Below, one piece after another: positions 25,811 to 35,478 of a stretch of 64,000 bases of DNA (positions within the stretch are counted from its first letter, which is position 1; each line of letters opens with the position of its first letter). Position numbers and translations under genes: made by a program. The stretch is from Rhodoblastus sp963736175. GTDB lineage: Bacteria > Pseudomonadota > Alphaproteobacteria > Rhizobiales > Beijerinckiaceae. Below the pieces are notes generated by a model. The model searched no databases. It was not told where the DNA came from and worked only from the letters and a program-made list of their open reading frames with translations. The DNA is taken from contig CAVTNU010000005.1 of assembly GCA_963736175.1 (NCBI GenBank), forward strand, positions 124,001 through 188,000, read 5' to 3'.

Positions 25811-27250
25811 ATGCTGATCCGCCATACCGCGCACTATTTTATCGCCAGCTTGTTCAGCGCGGCGATCGGTCTTGCGAGCGCCGTCGCTTTCACGCGCTTG
25901 CTGTCGCCGGCTGAGTATGGAATTTACGTGATCGGCGTCAGCACAGCCGGCGTATTGTCGGCGGTGTTGTTCACCTGGGTGCGGCTTTCGGTCCTGCGCT
26001 ATCAATCGGAAGGTGGAACAACCGACATCCGCGCGACCGCGCTCGTCGCCTATCTCATTTCCGTTTGCGCCTCGCCGCTCGCTCTTGGCGCCGTCGCCCT
26101 TGCCTCGCACGCGTCAACGCCAAGGCTGCTGGCGACGCTCGTCTTCACCCTCGGTCTCGGCCTGTTTGAAATGGGGCAGGAACTGCTGAAAGCGCGCCTG
26201 CAGACGACGCGATTCATGCTCTGCTCGATCTTGCGCTCCCTGTCGGCGTTGACGCTCGGTCTCCTCGCCGCCTATTTCGGCGGCGGCGGCCTCGGCCAGC
26301 TTCTGATGGCGGGCGCCGCCTATTTCGTGGCGTCACTGGTTTTCGCCCCATCGATCTGGGAAGGTCCAATGGCGCGGCTCGACCCGGCGCGGCTGCGAAT
26401 TTTCCTGCGGTTTGGCGCGCCGGCGACCGTTTCCGGCCTGGTGTTCGCGCTGCATTCGGCGATGGACCGGCTTGTCGTCGCCCATGTCCTCGGCGAAAGC
26501 GCGGCCGGGCAGTATGGCGCGGCGGCCGATCTGACGCGCCAACTCATACTCATTCCGGCAGCGAGCGTCGCGGCGGCGGCGGTTCCGCTGGCGGTCCGCG
26601 CGTTGGCGCTGAACGGCCCCGCCGCCGCGCGCCAGCATCTTGCCGAAAGTTTCGAACTGCTCGCCGCCATCGTGGCGCCGGCGGTCCTTGGCGTCGCGCT
26701 GACCTCCGACAATATCGCCGACCTGATCCTCGGACCACAGTTCCGCGACACGGCGCATGCGATCATGCCCATTCTCGCCTTCGCCTGGTTGTTTCAGTCG
26801 ATGTCGCAATCCTACGTCCACGCCAGCTTCCATCTGGCGCAGAAATCGACGCTGCTCGTCGCGCACGGCGCCGGCACGCTGGCGGCGAACGCCGCATTGA
26901 TGCTGTGGCTGTCTTCCGCTTACGGGCTGCGCGGCGCGGCCATGTCGCTGGCGTTGGCCGAGGCGATCAGCCTAGCGTTTGGTTTCGCGTTGACGCGCTG
27001 GTCGCATCCGCTGCCGCTGGCGGGACGCGGCCTGACGCGCGTGGCGCTGGCCAGCGCCGCGATGGCGGCTGCGGTGACCTGGGTGAAACCGCTGACGCAA
27101 AACGCCGGCTCGGCGAGTCTCTTTATCCTCGCCGGCGTCGGCGCGATCGTCTATATCGGCGCGGCCATTGTGCTGGACGTCGCGGGCGCGCGAGTCCTTG
27201 TCCAACGCCTGACGTCACGAATGTTAAGCGCGCCGTCCGCCGCGGCTTAG
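25811..27250 (+). CDS. Wzx-type oligosaccharide flippase
   Basis: A 479-residue membrane protein with about 12-14 hydrophobic helices, starting HYFIASLFSAAIGLASAVAF followed by TRLLSPAEYGIYVIG, the usual beginning of PST/MATE-like lipopolysaccharide flippases. It would move the lipid-linked repeat unit across the inner membrane. ATG 25811 follows an in-frame TTG directly upstream. It stands alone on the plus strand between two leftward genes. Confidence 0.9.
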   Translation: MLIRHTAHYFIASLFSAAIGLASAVAFTRLLSPAEYGIYVIGVSTAGVLSAVLFTWVRLSVLRYQSEGGTTDIRATALVAYLISVCASPLALGAVALASHASTPRLLATLVFTLGLGLFEMGQELLKARLQTTRFMLCSILRSLSALTLGLLAAYFGGGGLGQLLMAGAAYFVASLVFAPSIWEGPMARLDPARLRIFLRFGAPATVSGLVFALHSAMDRLVVAHVLGESAAGQYGAAADLTRQLILIPAASVAAAAVPLAVRALALNGPAAARQHLAESFELLAAIVAPAVLGVALTSDNIADLILGPQFRDTAHAIMPILAFAWLFQSMSQSYVHASFHLAQKSTLLVAHGAGTLAANAALMLWLSSAYGLRGAAMSLALAEAISLAFGFALTRWSHPLPLAGRGLTRVALASAAMAAAVTWVKPLTQNAGSASLFILAGVGAIVYIGAAIVLDVAGARVLVQRLTSRMLSAPSAAA

Positions 27251-27370
27251 GACACGCGGACGCTTCCGTTTCCAACGTCTTAATTCGACCAACCGACGCG
27301 CGCGAAAGCCGCGCGCAATTCGGCGTCGTCGAAATGCCGGGCCGGATCGAAAGCGGTCCTGGTCGAGCGA

Positions 27371-28453
27371 TCATATTTCCAATTGCCGCCGATCTCGCGG
27401 AAGTGGCGGAACAAGAAGCTCCGGTTGAGAACCCGCCCATTCGGCCAACGCGCGATCGTATGAGTTCTTCCATTGCGCGCGCGGCGGACAGCGCGCCGGC
27501 GCCACAGTCCATTTCGGCGGACAGCGCAGCCTGTCATAGGCGAACAGTCCGAAACGGCGCGCGTATTCGGGCTTCAAGGCGATATGATAATCGACATGAC
27601 GGCGTAATTGCTCCGGCGGCAAGCAAGGATCGCCCTCGACGCCGACGACCCAGTGGCCGGGGTAGCGCATCACGCCCAGCCGCGAGCGCGCCAGCGCGTC
27701 GAAAATAGATTGGCCGTTGACGGAGACCAGCAACTCGTCGATATCGGCGTTCATCGCGCCCTGCGCATAGGGCGCAAAGCGCCAACGCGCATGTTCCAAC
27801 GCGCCATATTCGCAGAAATCGGAATCCCAGAAGCCTTCGAACGCGCCTTGCGGACCGAATTTAAACGGCCACTGCACGACGAACGCGCTCTTAAGACCGC
27901 TCACGCCGCGCAGAGCGTCCAACAGTGTTTCGCTGTCGTAGTCCGTCGAATTGTTATCGTAGATCAGCGCAGCGTCGACGCCATGAAGATCGCGATGAAA
28001 GCGTATCCAATCAAGAATCCATTCGATGGCGTTGTTTTTCGACTTCGTGAACAGCAGGCGCGTTCCGGTGAAGGCGGCGGCGAAATTTTCCTGGACGACG
28101 ACCTCGAAGGCCCCGAGCGGCCCTTCGAACGCCAACGCCTTGGCGCCGGCCGGCGCGTCGACCACGACCCGCGTATGACGATCAAGCTCCAGAATGGAAA
28201 ACCGGCAGGATTGCCCCGACGGCAGGGCGCGCGCGCGCATCGCCTTTAGGCCGTCAGCAACATTGAACAGAGCGGGCCCGACGAGAACGATCTTGTCGCC
28301 GGACGCTTCACGAAACGCATCGAAGAACAGGGTGTCGTCGTCGAAAGCGTCGTCGAAATTCGCGTCGCGCGCGTACAATGGCCGTGTGGCGAGGCGTTTT
28401 CCCCCACCAAACGCGCTCAACAGGGCAGGTTCTGGTCGAACGAGACGGAACAT
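27371..28453 (-). CDS. GT92/GT2-like glycosyltransferase, C-terminus frameshifted
   Basis: A 360-codon frame for a transferase of the family-92/DUF23-like type: TKSKNNAIEWILDWIRFHRD, ALIYDNNSTDYDSETLLDAL, and the acidic motif QGAMNADIDELLV. The last residues of this frame look random. The next frame carries a plausible ending (VLNRSFLFRHFREIGGNWKY, then FDPARHFDDAELRAAFARVG) that stops at 27280. The change lies at a CCCGCCC run near 27432-27438 and behaves as one extra base. If corrected the gene spans 27280-28453. Confidence 0.75.
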   Translation of the reverse strand: MFRLVRPEPALLSAFGGGKRLATRPLYARDANFDDAFDDDTLFFDAFREASGDKIVLVGPALFNVADGLKAMRARALPSGQSCRFSILELDRHTRVVVDAPAGAKALAFEGPLGAFEVVVQENFAAAFTGTRLLFTKSKNNAIEWILDWIRFHRDLHGVDAALIYDNNSTDYDSETLLDALRGVSGLKSAFVVQWPFKFGPQGAFEGFWDSDFCEYGALEHARWRFAPYAQGAMNADIDELLVSVNGQSIFDALARSRLGVMRYPGHWVVGVEGDPCLPPEQLRRHVDYHIALKPEYARRFGLFAYDRLRCPPKWTVAPARCPPRAQWKNSYDRALAEWAGSQPELLVPPLPRDRRQLEI

Positions 28454-28633
28454 TCCCGATATTGCGCCTTCATAAAATTCGCCCGCCGCCGGCGAGGGCG
28501 CGCGACGATCATGGCGACGACGCTAACGCCAAACAATTAGGCCTTTATGCGCCGGGCGCGGGCGAGACCGTGCCAATTCGAGGCATTTGGCGATGTTAAC
28601 CGGGACTTGACGCTGTTTTGTTAATTCTGCCCC

Positions 28634-29929
28634 ATGGCCGACCGTATCTATAGCGCATCGCCCTTCGCGCCCGCGAACGCCTTCGACGTTCGCGCCGTCC
28701 TGTTCGTGGCGATTCTGGCGGTCGCCTGGATTTCCGCGCACCCTTTCGGCGACTTGAGCGCGATCGAAATGATCGACCTTTCGACTGGCCACGATTTCGA
28801 AATCTATGCGGAATTCGCAATTTTCGCGGCGATTTCCATGTCCTACGCCGTCCGGACCGATCGCCCCGCGCTGAAGGCTTTGCTGCGACCCGCCTTCATC
28901 GCCCTCGCCGCCTGGATTCTGCTGACCTGCATAACCTCGCAGGACCCCGCGACGTCGCTCAAGCGCGCGGTCATGTTCGCCAGCGTCGCGGCCACGACCG
29001 CCGCTCTGTTCCTGCTGCCGCGCGACAAGCGCCAATTCACCGATCTTCTCCTGATCGCCGTATCCCTTGTCGTCGGCCTGTCCTATTTCGGTGTGATCTT
29101 CCTGCCGCAATATTCGATCCACCAGATCACCGACGTCGTGGAGGCGCGCCTCGCCGGCGACTGGCGCGGGATTTTCGCCCACAAGAACGAAGCCAGCGCG
29201 ATGTTCGCGTTCTTCACCTTCTTCGGCCTTTACCTCGCCCGATCGAGCCGGCCGTTCGCCGGCGCCGTGATCGCTCTCGCCTCGATCGTCTTCGTGCTGG
29301 AATCCGGCGGCAAAAGCTCCGCCGCGCTATCGATCCTCACCATCGCGGCGACCAGTCTGGCGCCGCGCTTCAACGGTCCGTTTCTGTTCGTCACGATTCT
29401 GCTGGCCCCGTTCGCCGCGCTCAATCTGCTGGGCGTCGGCTCGGTGATCGTTCCATCGCTCGGCGCGCTGACCGCCGCTTTGATGTCGGATCCCACCTTC
29501 ACCGGACGCGCCGACATATGGACCTACGCCGTGGCCAAGGCGGCGTCGAGCCCTGTACTGGGATATGGTTTCATGGCGTTCTGGAACACCGAATCGACGC
29601 GGTATGGCAGCGACGACCCGAATTCATGGGCAGGCGGCGTCTCGCATGCGCATAACGGTTTTGTCGACGGCGCGCTCGGCATGGGCCTGCTAGGTCTTGC
29701 CCTCGTGCTCTGGGCTTTCGTCGTCCAACCGACGATGGATTTCCGCCGCGCCGCGCGTCCCGGCGCCGACAACGCGCTGGTGCTGCTGGCGGCGCGGATC
29801 TGGTTGTTTGGCGTTTACCTGGCGTCGTTCGAAAGCTTTTTTTTCGACCGCGCCAATCCGATTTTCGTGACGTTTCTGTTCGCCGTCTTCGCCTTGCGCT
29901 ACCTTGCGGCGTTCGAGGTCAAGGACTGA
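28634..29929 (+). CDS. O-antigen ligase/ExoQ-like polysaccharide polymerase (Wzy)
   Basis: A 431-residue polytopic protein with about ten membrane helices and a Wzy_C-type segment. The motif GDWRGIFAHKNEASAMFAFF is characteristic of ExoQ-like polymerases, and the large periplasmic loop has TFTGRADIWTYAVAKAASSP and SHAHNGFVDGALGMGLLGLA. It would join repeat units in the periplasm. The 180 bp upstream are shared with the divergent transferase gene. Confidence 0.88.
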   Translation: MADRIYSASPFAPANAFDVRAVLFVAILAVAWISAHPFGDLSAIEMIDLSTGHDFEIYAEFAIFAAISMSYAVRTDRPALKALLRPAFIALAAWILLTCITSQDPATSLKRAVMFASVAATTAALFLLPRDKRQFTDLLLIAVSLVVGLSYFGVIFLPQYSIHQITDVVEARLAGDWRGIFAHKNEASAMFAFFTFFGLYLARSSRPFAGAVIALASIVFVLESGGKSSAALSILTIAATSLAPRFNGPFLFVTILLAPFAALNLLGVGSVIVPSLGALTAALMSDPTFTGRADIWTYAVAKAASSPVLGYGFMAFWNTESTRYGSDDPNSWAGGVSHAHNGFVDGALGMGLLGLALVLWAFVVQPTMDFRRAARPGADNALVLLAARIWLFGVYLASFESFFFDRANPIFVTFLFAVFALRYLAAFEVKD

Positions 29930-29945
29930 ACCGCAGCGCCAGACG

Positions 29946-32414
29946 TCACGCGGCGCAATGGCGACGAAAGCTTGAGTTGAGCGCCGAAATTTCGACGCTC
30001 GGCCTTGCATCCGGCGCGAGCGCGGCGAGGCGCACCGACCGTCGTATCTTGGGCGCGAGATGAAACCAATCGTCCTGCGCCTCGAAACCGGGGCAAAAGA
30101 TATGCGTCGACTGCAGGGCGCGCGGCGTTTCCAGGTCGACGCGCCAGCCGTTTTCATCCTCGATCAGCTCGGCGGAAAATTCGATGTGATCGCGCGCCAA
30201 TGAGCGTCCTTGCGGAAAATGGAAGGCCTCGGCCAGAAGTTCGCCGTCGGCGCGATCGAACAGGCGCGCGGTGCACAGATCATGCGCCGGCGGACCAAAT
30301 CTATAGGCGTAATTCGTATCGAAAAACGCGCCGATCAATTCGCTCACCGCGATCCGATCCGCGCCGCGCGGCGCGAGGTCGATTTCCTTTTCCTGACGGA
30401 CGACCGGCAGGCGGCCGTCCTGCCAGCAGGTAAACTCGACGCGAGCCGCCAAGAGGCGCTCGGTTTCGTTCAAGACATGCAGAACCAGGCCATTGGCGCC
30501 TTCGTCGCTCAGCACGATCTGGCGCGCGGCGAAGGCGCGCTTGAGCGCGTAATAGGCCGGCTTGGGAGCGCCGTCAGCATCGAGGACGCCCCACCCCGCG
30601 CCCGGCGTCAGGTCTTGCAGCGTCCAGACCAATGCGCCGTTGCAGCGCGAGTCGCCGCGCCGCCACTCGGCGAACGTCGCCTCCATGACCTCGCCGCTGA
30701 CCGCGCGCGAGGCGTCAAACCAGACGGCGAGATTTTCGCGCCGCAGCCGCGCCGGATCGACGCCATAGAGAAGCTTGAGGTAGAACTCGCGCGTATCCTC
30801 GAAATCCCACGACGCCCCCATATCGCGCGGCACGCCCGCCTTCCAGCGCGGCTGATGCGGCGCCGCCGAAGGCAGACGCCGGTCGAGAAAGTCCTGTTGC
30901 GGAATATTGGCGAAGGCGAGGCATTCGGCGGCGAAGCGCACATCGGCGCGGCGCGCGTCCTCCAACGGGCGTTCATAGGCGCCGACGCCGTAATAATGGG
31001 TCACGCCTTCGTCGGTGACGAACGGCAAAGGCCCGCCGCTTGGCGAATTCTCAACGAAGGGCGCGTCGGGTCGAAGCTCCCCGCCGACCGCGCGCAAAAT
31101 ATCGTTAAGCGGCAAATCCCGCCATTTATCAGCGGGCAGACCCATCATCGCCGCCTGTTGCATGATCTCACTGCCGCCGCACAGTAGGGCGAGGCTCGGA
31201 CAGCCTTGCGTCGATTGCAGAAACGACTCCGCCTCCGCGCGGCAGGACGCGGCGAAAGCGGCGTCCGCGAGCGGATAGTCAAAATTGGCGAACATGAAAT
31301 CAGACCAGACCAAAAGGCCCAGTTCGTCGCAGATTTCGAAGAAATCGCGGCTTTCATACACGCCGACGCCGCTGATGCGGATCATGTTCATGTTCGCGTC
31401 GCGCGCCTTGAGCAACGCCGGCCGATAATGCGCGCGTTCGCTCGGCGGATCGAGCAAATTGGCCGGCGTCCACGCCGCGCCGCGGCAGAAGATCTTTTCG
31501 TCGTTGACGCGCACGGCGAAATCCTTGCCGTCGGCGCCGCGATCGATCGTTATCGCGCGAAAGCCGGTATTGCCGAGATCGATTTTTTTTCCGTCGGCTT
31601 CAATGGCGAGCGGATAGAGAAAGGGCTCGCCATGCGTATGCGGGCGCCAAGGGCGCGCCTGCGCGATCGTCAACGCCGCGCTGAAACGGCCGTCCGCCTC
31701 CGCTTGCATCGCGACGCGGCTGTCGCCGCAGATCAGGCTTGCCGCGCGCACGCCGCGCAACGTGGCGACGACCTGCAGCTGTCCGTCCTCGCCGACAAGC
31801 CGCGACGCGATCCGGAGGTTTTCCGGGCGGACCGTCGCCGGCGCGATCAGCGTGATCGGCCGCCATGGGCCGACCGTTTCGATCGAGGGCTGCCAACCCG
31901 GCATTTGCCCGAGCAACGTCGCCCGGACATGGCGCGAGCCTTGATTGGCGATCATCGGCGCGCGCCAGCGCGCGCGCGGCTTTGTTCCGGCGAAGGCGAC
32001 GCTGAGAGCGCGGAAGACCAGTACAAGCCGATGCGCGCCGGACAGCTCGACCTCAAGTTCATGCGCCAGAAACATGTTGGTCGACGTCAATATCAATCTG
32101 TCGTCGAGATAGACTTCGCAGAACGTCGCCAATCCCTGAAAGCGCAGCAGACGGCGGCCTTCGCCGGAAATCGATCGGCGATACCAGACGTCCTTGTCGT
32201 GCAGCGGCGTCGGCGCGGCGATATAGAAGCGCCCCGCCCGAAACAAGGCGCCGGCGGCCGTGCCGGGAACGCGCGCCGCGATCCAATCGGGCGCCGCCAG
32301 CGCTTGTGCGGGGCCGGCGCAGGCGCCCGCGTCGGTCAGCGCCATCGTCCAGCCTTCTTCAAGCTTTTCGACAATTGCGCCTTCGACGCTCAGGAAACCC
32401 ATGTCAGCATCCAT
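29946..32414 (-). CDS. Glycoside hydrolase family 2 protein (beta-mannosidase-like)
   Basis: An 822-residue enzyme with the GH2 order: N-terminal jelly-roll (WYRRSISGEGRRLLRFQGLA), immunoglobulin-like domain, then a TIM barrel beginning near KIFCRGAAWTPANLLDPP. The acid/base glutamate is in LALLCGGSEIMQQ and a candidate nucleophile in RFAAECLAFANIPQ. No signal peptide, so it is probably cytoplasmic or exported by an unusual route. ATG 32414 overlaps the stop of the DUF1839 gene. It is the last gene of the carrier-protein operon, which ties glycan hydrolysis or transglycosylation to that system. Confidence 0.87.
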   Translation of the reverse strand: MDADMGFLSVEGAIVEKLEEGWTMALTDAGACAGPAQALAAPDWIAARVPGTAAGALFRAGRFYIAAPTPLHDKDVWYRRSISGEGRRLLRFQGLATFCEVYLDDRLILTSTNMFLAHELEVELSGAHRLVLVFRALSVAFAGTKPRARWRAPMIANQGSRHVRATLLGQMPGWQPSIETVGPWRPITLIAPATVRPENLRIASRLVGEDGQLQVVATLRGVRAASLICGDSRVAMQAEADGRFSAALTIAQARPWRPHTHGEPFLYPLAIEADGKKIDLGNTGFRAITIDRGADGKDFAVRVNDEKIFCRGAAWTPANLLDPPSERAHYRPALLKARDANMNMIRISGVGVYESRDFFEICDELGLLVWSDFMFANFDYPLADAAFAASCRAEAESFLQSTQGCPSLALLCGGSEIMQQAAMMGLPADKWRDLPLNDILRAVGGELRPDAPFVENSPSGGPLPFVTDEGVTHYYGVGAYERPLEDARRADVRFAAECLAFANIPQQDFLDRRLPSAAPHQPRWKAGVPRDMGASWDFEDTREFYLKLLYGVDPARLRRENLAVWFDASRAVSGEVMEATFAEWRRGDSRCNGALVWTLQDLTPGAGWGVLDADGAPKPAYYALKRAFAARQIVLSDEGANGLVLHVLNETERLLAARVEFTCWQDGRLPVVRQEKEIDLAPRGADRIAVSELIGAFFDTNYAYRFGPPAHDLCTARLFDRADGELLAEAFHFPQGRSLARDHIEFSAELIEDENGWRVDLETPRALQSTHIFCPGFEAQDDWFHLAPKIRRSVRLAALAPDARPSVEISALNSSFRRHCAA

Positions 32415-33420
32415 GGGCTGAGACAAGCCGCGCCATCAGCGCGTCCCACGCCTCAACGGCCGGAGCGAGCGCGGGACCGAGCGCATCGAATTTTTGTCGC
32501 GCCACCGCGCGCGCCAGCTGGAACTGCACGATTTTCGCGGTGTCGGCGATCTTGTTGGCGTCCGCGACGGCGCCCTTGTGATCGCCGCCCGCGGCGTCGA
32601 GCCAGAGCAGATAATCGGCGAGCAGAGCGAAATTCGCGCCCAATTGCCGCAAGGTGTTGAACGCGTATTTGTGGAAGAAGCCCTCGCTTTTGGCTGGAAT
32701 AGCGCGCGCCTGCGCGGGCAAGGCGTCCGCGAGAGCGGCGATCGGATTGGCTTTCGGACGACGAGCAAGGTGACGGCGGAACAGATCGAGACTGACCGAC
32801 TTGATATCGTCGCGTCTAAAAAATCCGTCGAATTTCACGAATTCGGTGTAGGGCAGGAACGGAACTTCGAGAGCGCCGAAATCGCCGCGCCGGAACAGGC
32901 CGTCGAAGTCCTCGCCTTCAATCCGGAAATAGCTTTCATTATGGAAATAGTCGAGGCGACGGCTGGCGATGTCGATCTTGTTGACGCCGATCGTCGTCTT
33001 GCCATGTTCGGCGCGATAGGAAACGCCCTTCGTATCCGGCAGGAAGAAACTGTCGGTTTCGACCAGACACAGGCGTCCGCGCTCGACTTGAACGGCGACA
33101 TGATCTTCGATGCGATCGAAAATCGCCAATTCCTGTGTCAGCAGGCCATAAAGCTTTTCGATATCCTCAACCGGAATCTTGAAGAACGTGATCTGGTCGC
33201 CTTCGAAATCCTGCGTCACCGTGAACGGCAAGCAGGCTTGCGGCGGCGCGCCGAGGGCGGACAGCACCTCGATCCAAAGATCGACATAGCAATTGGTCTG
33301 CGGCCAAGCCCGCTCGGCCGCATGCAGGGCGTGCGGCCGGTAATTTTCCGGATCGAGGTGCGACAACCGCGCAATGGTCAAGGCTTTTCCCACAAGGTCT
33401 TGCGCACCGAGTCCGGCCAT
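32404..33420 (-). CDS. DUF1839 family protein of the carrier-protein operon
   Basis: A 338-residue protein matching DUF1839: NYRPHALHAAERAWPQTNCY, DLWIEVLSALGAPPQACLPF, DFEGDQITFFKIPVEDIEKL, then DTKGVSYRAEHGKTTIGVNK. The family travels with amino acid:[carrier protein] ligases and is of unknown function; the compact mixed fold and conserved Cys/His suggest an enzyme, possibly an aminoacyl transferase from the carrier protein (inference). It overlaps the ligase gene by 43 bp and the GH2 gene by 11 bp. Confidence 0.8.
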   Translation of the reverse strand: MAGLGAQDLVGKALTIARLSHLDPENYRPHALHAAERAWPQTNCYVDLWIEVLSALGAPPQACLPFTVTQDFEGDQITFFKIPVEDIEKLYGLLTQELAIFDRIEDHVAVQVERGRLCLVETDSFFLPDTKGVSYRAEHGKTTIGVNKIDIASRRLDYFHNESYFRIEGEDFDGLFRRGDFGALEVPFLPYTEFVKFDGFFRRDDIKSVSLDLFRRHLARRPKANPIAALADALPAQARAIPAKSEGFFHKYAFNTLRQLGANFALLADYLLWLDAAGGDHKGAVADANKIADTAKIVQFQLARAVARQKFDALGPALAPAVEAWDALMARLVSAHGC

Positions 33421-34292
33421 TTTTCGACATCAAGACCGTGATGCTTGAACAGCGCCAGGGCTACTCGCTCCAGCCCGAAACCGACGCACGCCGTATGGGC
33501 CGCCTCGCCGTTCGCCGTGACGATATTCCAGGTCTTGCCGAAATGGTCCTGATGGTAATTGAACGACAGACAAGCCGTCGGCTGCGCTTCACTGTTGATC
33601 GGCACCAGAAGTTCAAACTTCAGGCCCTGTTCGCGCTGACCCGACGCCATGATGCGCCCGGCGCGGCCGAAGAACGGATCGTTGGCGACATCGATGTGTA
33701 GCGGCAGCTCCAGCGCGCCGATCAGTTTTTGTCCACGCTCCAGCCAGTTTTCGCGGAACGCCAGGACCTGCTCGGCCGAGCCGGCGCGAACGAACTCGCG
33801 CATGCGGAAAAATTGCATGCGCGCCGGATCTTTCGACGGTTCGTGGCGGAAGCAATAAGATTGCAAATCGAACAGCCGCCCGTCCCGCGGCAGCGGACCG
33901 CGCTTGGCCATGGCCGGATAGAGCGGGTAGCAGGCGGCGGGCGTCAGAACGACGTCCGTGGCCTCTTGATCCGCCGTCCAATCCTCGCCATGGGCCAGTC
34001 GTTCAAGCAGCAGGCTGTGATCGCGATCAGAACCGCAGAAGGCGTGCACCGTGCCAGCCAGCTGCGGAAAGCTCTTCAGGTAGCCCGACGTTTCGAACTG
34101 ACTCCGGCTCATAGCGGGCGGAAACCGCATGGCCTCCGCCTTATCGGCGCCGCCAAAGGCGGTGACCAGAGCGTCGAAACACTCGATCACCTCTTCGAAC
34201 TGACCGCTGCGGCCGTAAAGGCCGTCGACGCCGGTTTCCACCAGCAGGCCGGCGTCGAACAGAGCATTGAGGAAGTCGACCTGAGCGTCCAT
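33378..34292 (-). CDS. Amino acid:[carrier protein] ligase (truncated seryl-tRNA synthetase homologue)
   Basis: A 304-residue class II synthetase-like catalytic core without a tRNA-binding arm. Characterised relatives from Bradyrhizobium and Agrobacterium activate glycine or alanine with ATP and load it on the phosphopantetheine of a small carrier protein. The predicted Zn ligands are present: C121 (LTPAACYPLYP), E166 (FFRMREFVRAG) and C269 (NGEAAHTACVGFGLERVALA, also motif 3). SYCFRHEPSKDPARMQFFRM corresponds to motif 2. The cognate carrier protein lies two genes upstream. Amino acid choice cannot be read with certainty. Confidence 0.9.
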   Translation of the reverse strand: MDAQVDFLNALFDAGLLVETGVDGLYGRSGQFEEVIECFDALVTAFGGADKAEAMRFPPAMSRSQFETSGYLKSFPQLAGTVHAFCGSDRDHSLLLERLAHGEDWTADQEATDVVLTPAACYPLYPAMAKRGPLPRDGRLFDLQSYCFRHEPSKDPARMQFFRMREFVRAGSAEQVLAFRENWLERGQKLIGALELPLHIDVANDPFFGRAGRIMASGQREQGLKFELLVPINSEAQPTACLSFNYHQDHFGKTWNIVTANGEAAHTACVGFGLERVALALFKHHGLDVEKWPDSVRKTLWEKP

Positions 34293-34295
34293 TGT

Positions 34296-35478
34296 CTATC
34301 CGAACAAAACGGCGTCCTGACGCGTCATCAGCAGCAGGCTGGACGTGTTGGACAGGATGCGGTCATTGGAGATCATGATGCGGGCCGAATGCGCGTCCCG
34401 AACAAGGCGAGCCAGCGAAAACGGCGAATCGTTGGTATAGCCTTGCAGGCCGCAGACCATCACCGCCTGATCGAGGACCTTGACCATCAGTTGCGAAGCG
34501 GAAATCTTCACATTGTTCATCGCCACGAGATAGCCGATCGAATTCATCGCCTCGCCGGCGCTGCTGACGGCTTCGTGACGATTGACGCCATCGACGATGA
34601 CAGCGCGCATTTCCTGCAGGTTCACCGACAGTTCGGCCAGACGCAACGCTGCGGTGCGGGCGCCCTCGGGCGAGCGGCGGGTCGCCGCCTTGACGAAGGC
34701 GCGCGCGCGGTTGAATCCTTCGTAGGCGATGCCATACCAAAGGGCCGACCAAAAGATGTGGCAGGTCGCCAGCATGGACTGGGCGGCGATTTCGGCGAAG
34801 GGCTGCGGGATAATCTGTTCGACCGGCGCGACGACGGAGAATTTGTAGCCCTCCGATCGCGTGCCGCGCATTCCCAGGGTATCCCAACCGACGGTCGGCT
34901 CCAGCTTATACTGGTCCTTCAACGCCACCACCATGACCTGATCGGACGAGGGCGCTTCAGCGTTGGCCCGCGCCGTCACCAGAATCATGTCGCAGAAGTC
35001 GCCATAGGAAATACAGGTCGCGTCCTTCTCCAGGCGAAAGTTTTCACCCTCGCGCACGACAGCGCAAACTGAATTACGCAAATCGCCGGCGCCGCTTTCG
35101 GTAGTCGAGGAGCCGATCAGCAACTGCTCGCCGGCGATGCGGCGCATAAGCTGGCGATGCCATTCGTGATTGACGCCGTGCGAGACCAGAACTCGACAGC
35201 TTGATCATATGCATCGCGAAGATCATCGCCGAGGAAGAGCAATATTGGCCGAGGACGGCGCAAATTTCGGCGATCTGGCCGATTGAAGCGCCCTCGCCGC
35301 CGAGATCCTTGGGAATCGACAGGCCCATCAGGCGCTCGGCCTTCATGGCCGCGACGGCCTCGGCCGGGAAGCGGTTCTCGGCGTCCACGGCGTTGGCGTA
35401 TTGCGCGGCGATTTCACCGACGCGGCGGGCGCGCGCGACATAAGCGGAAATGGCGAGATTGGATGACGTAGCGTTCAT
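34296..35478 (-). pseudogene. Acyl-CoA dehydrogenase homologue of the carrier-protein operon, frameshifted
   Basis: Two frames together encode one flavoprotein of about 394 residues. The first (from ATG 35478) has YANAVDAENRFPAEAVAAMK and LGQYCSSSAMIFAMHMIKLS; the second resumes as VLVSHGVNHEWHRQLMRRIA and continues to LFG. The shift lies near 35190-35197 and acts as one extra base. The C-terminal loop that carries the catalytic Glu in MCAD-type enzymes (YEGT) reads MISND here, so the usual base is absent. The substrate may be an aminoacyl- or acyl-carrier protein rather than a CoA ester. ATGA overlap with the carrier-protein gene. Confidence 0.75.
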
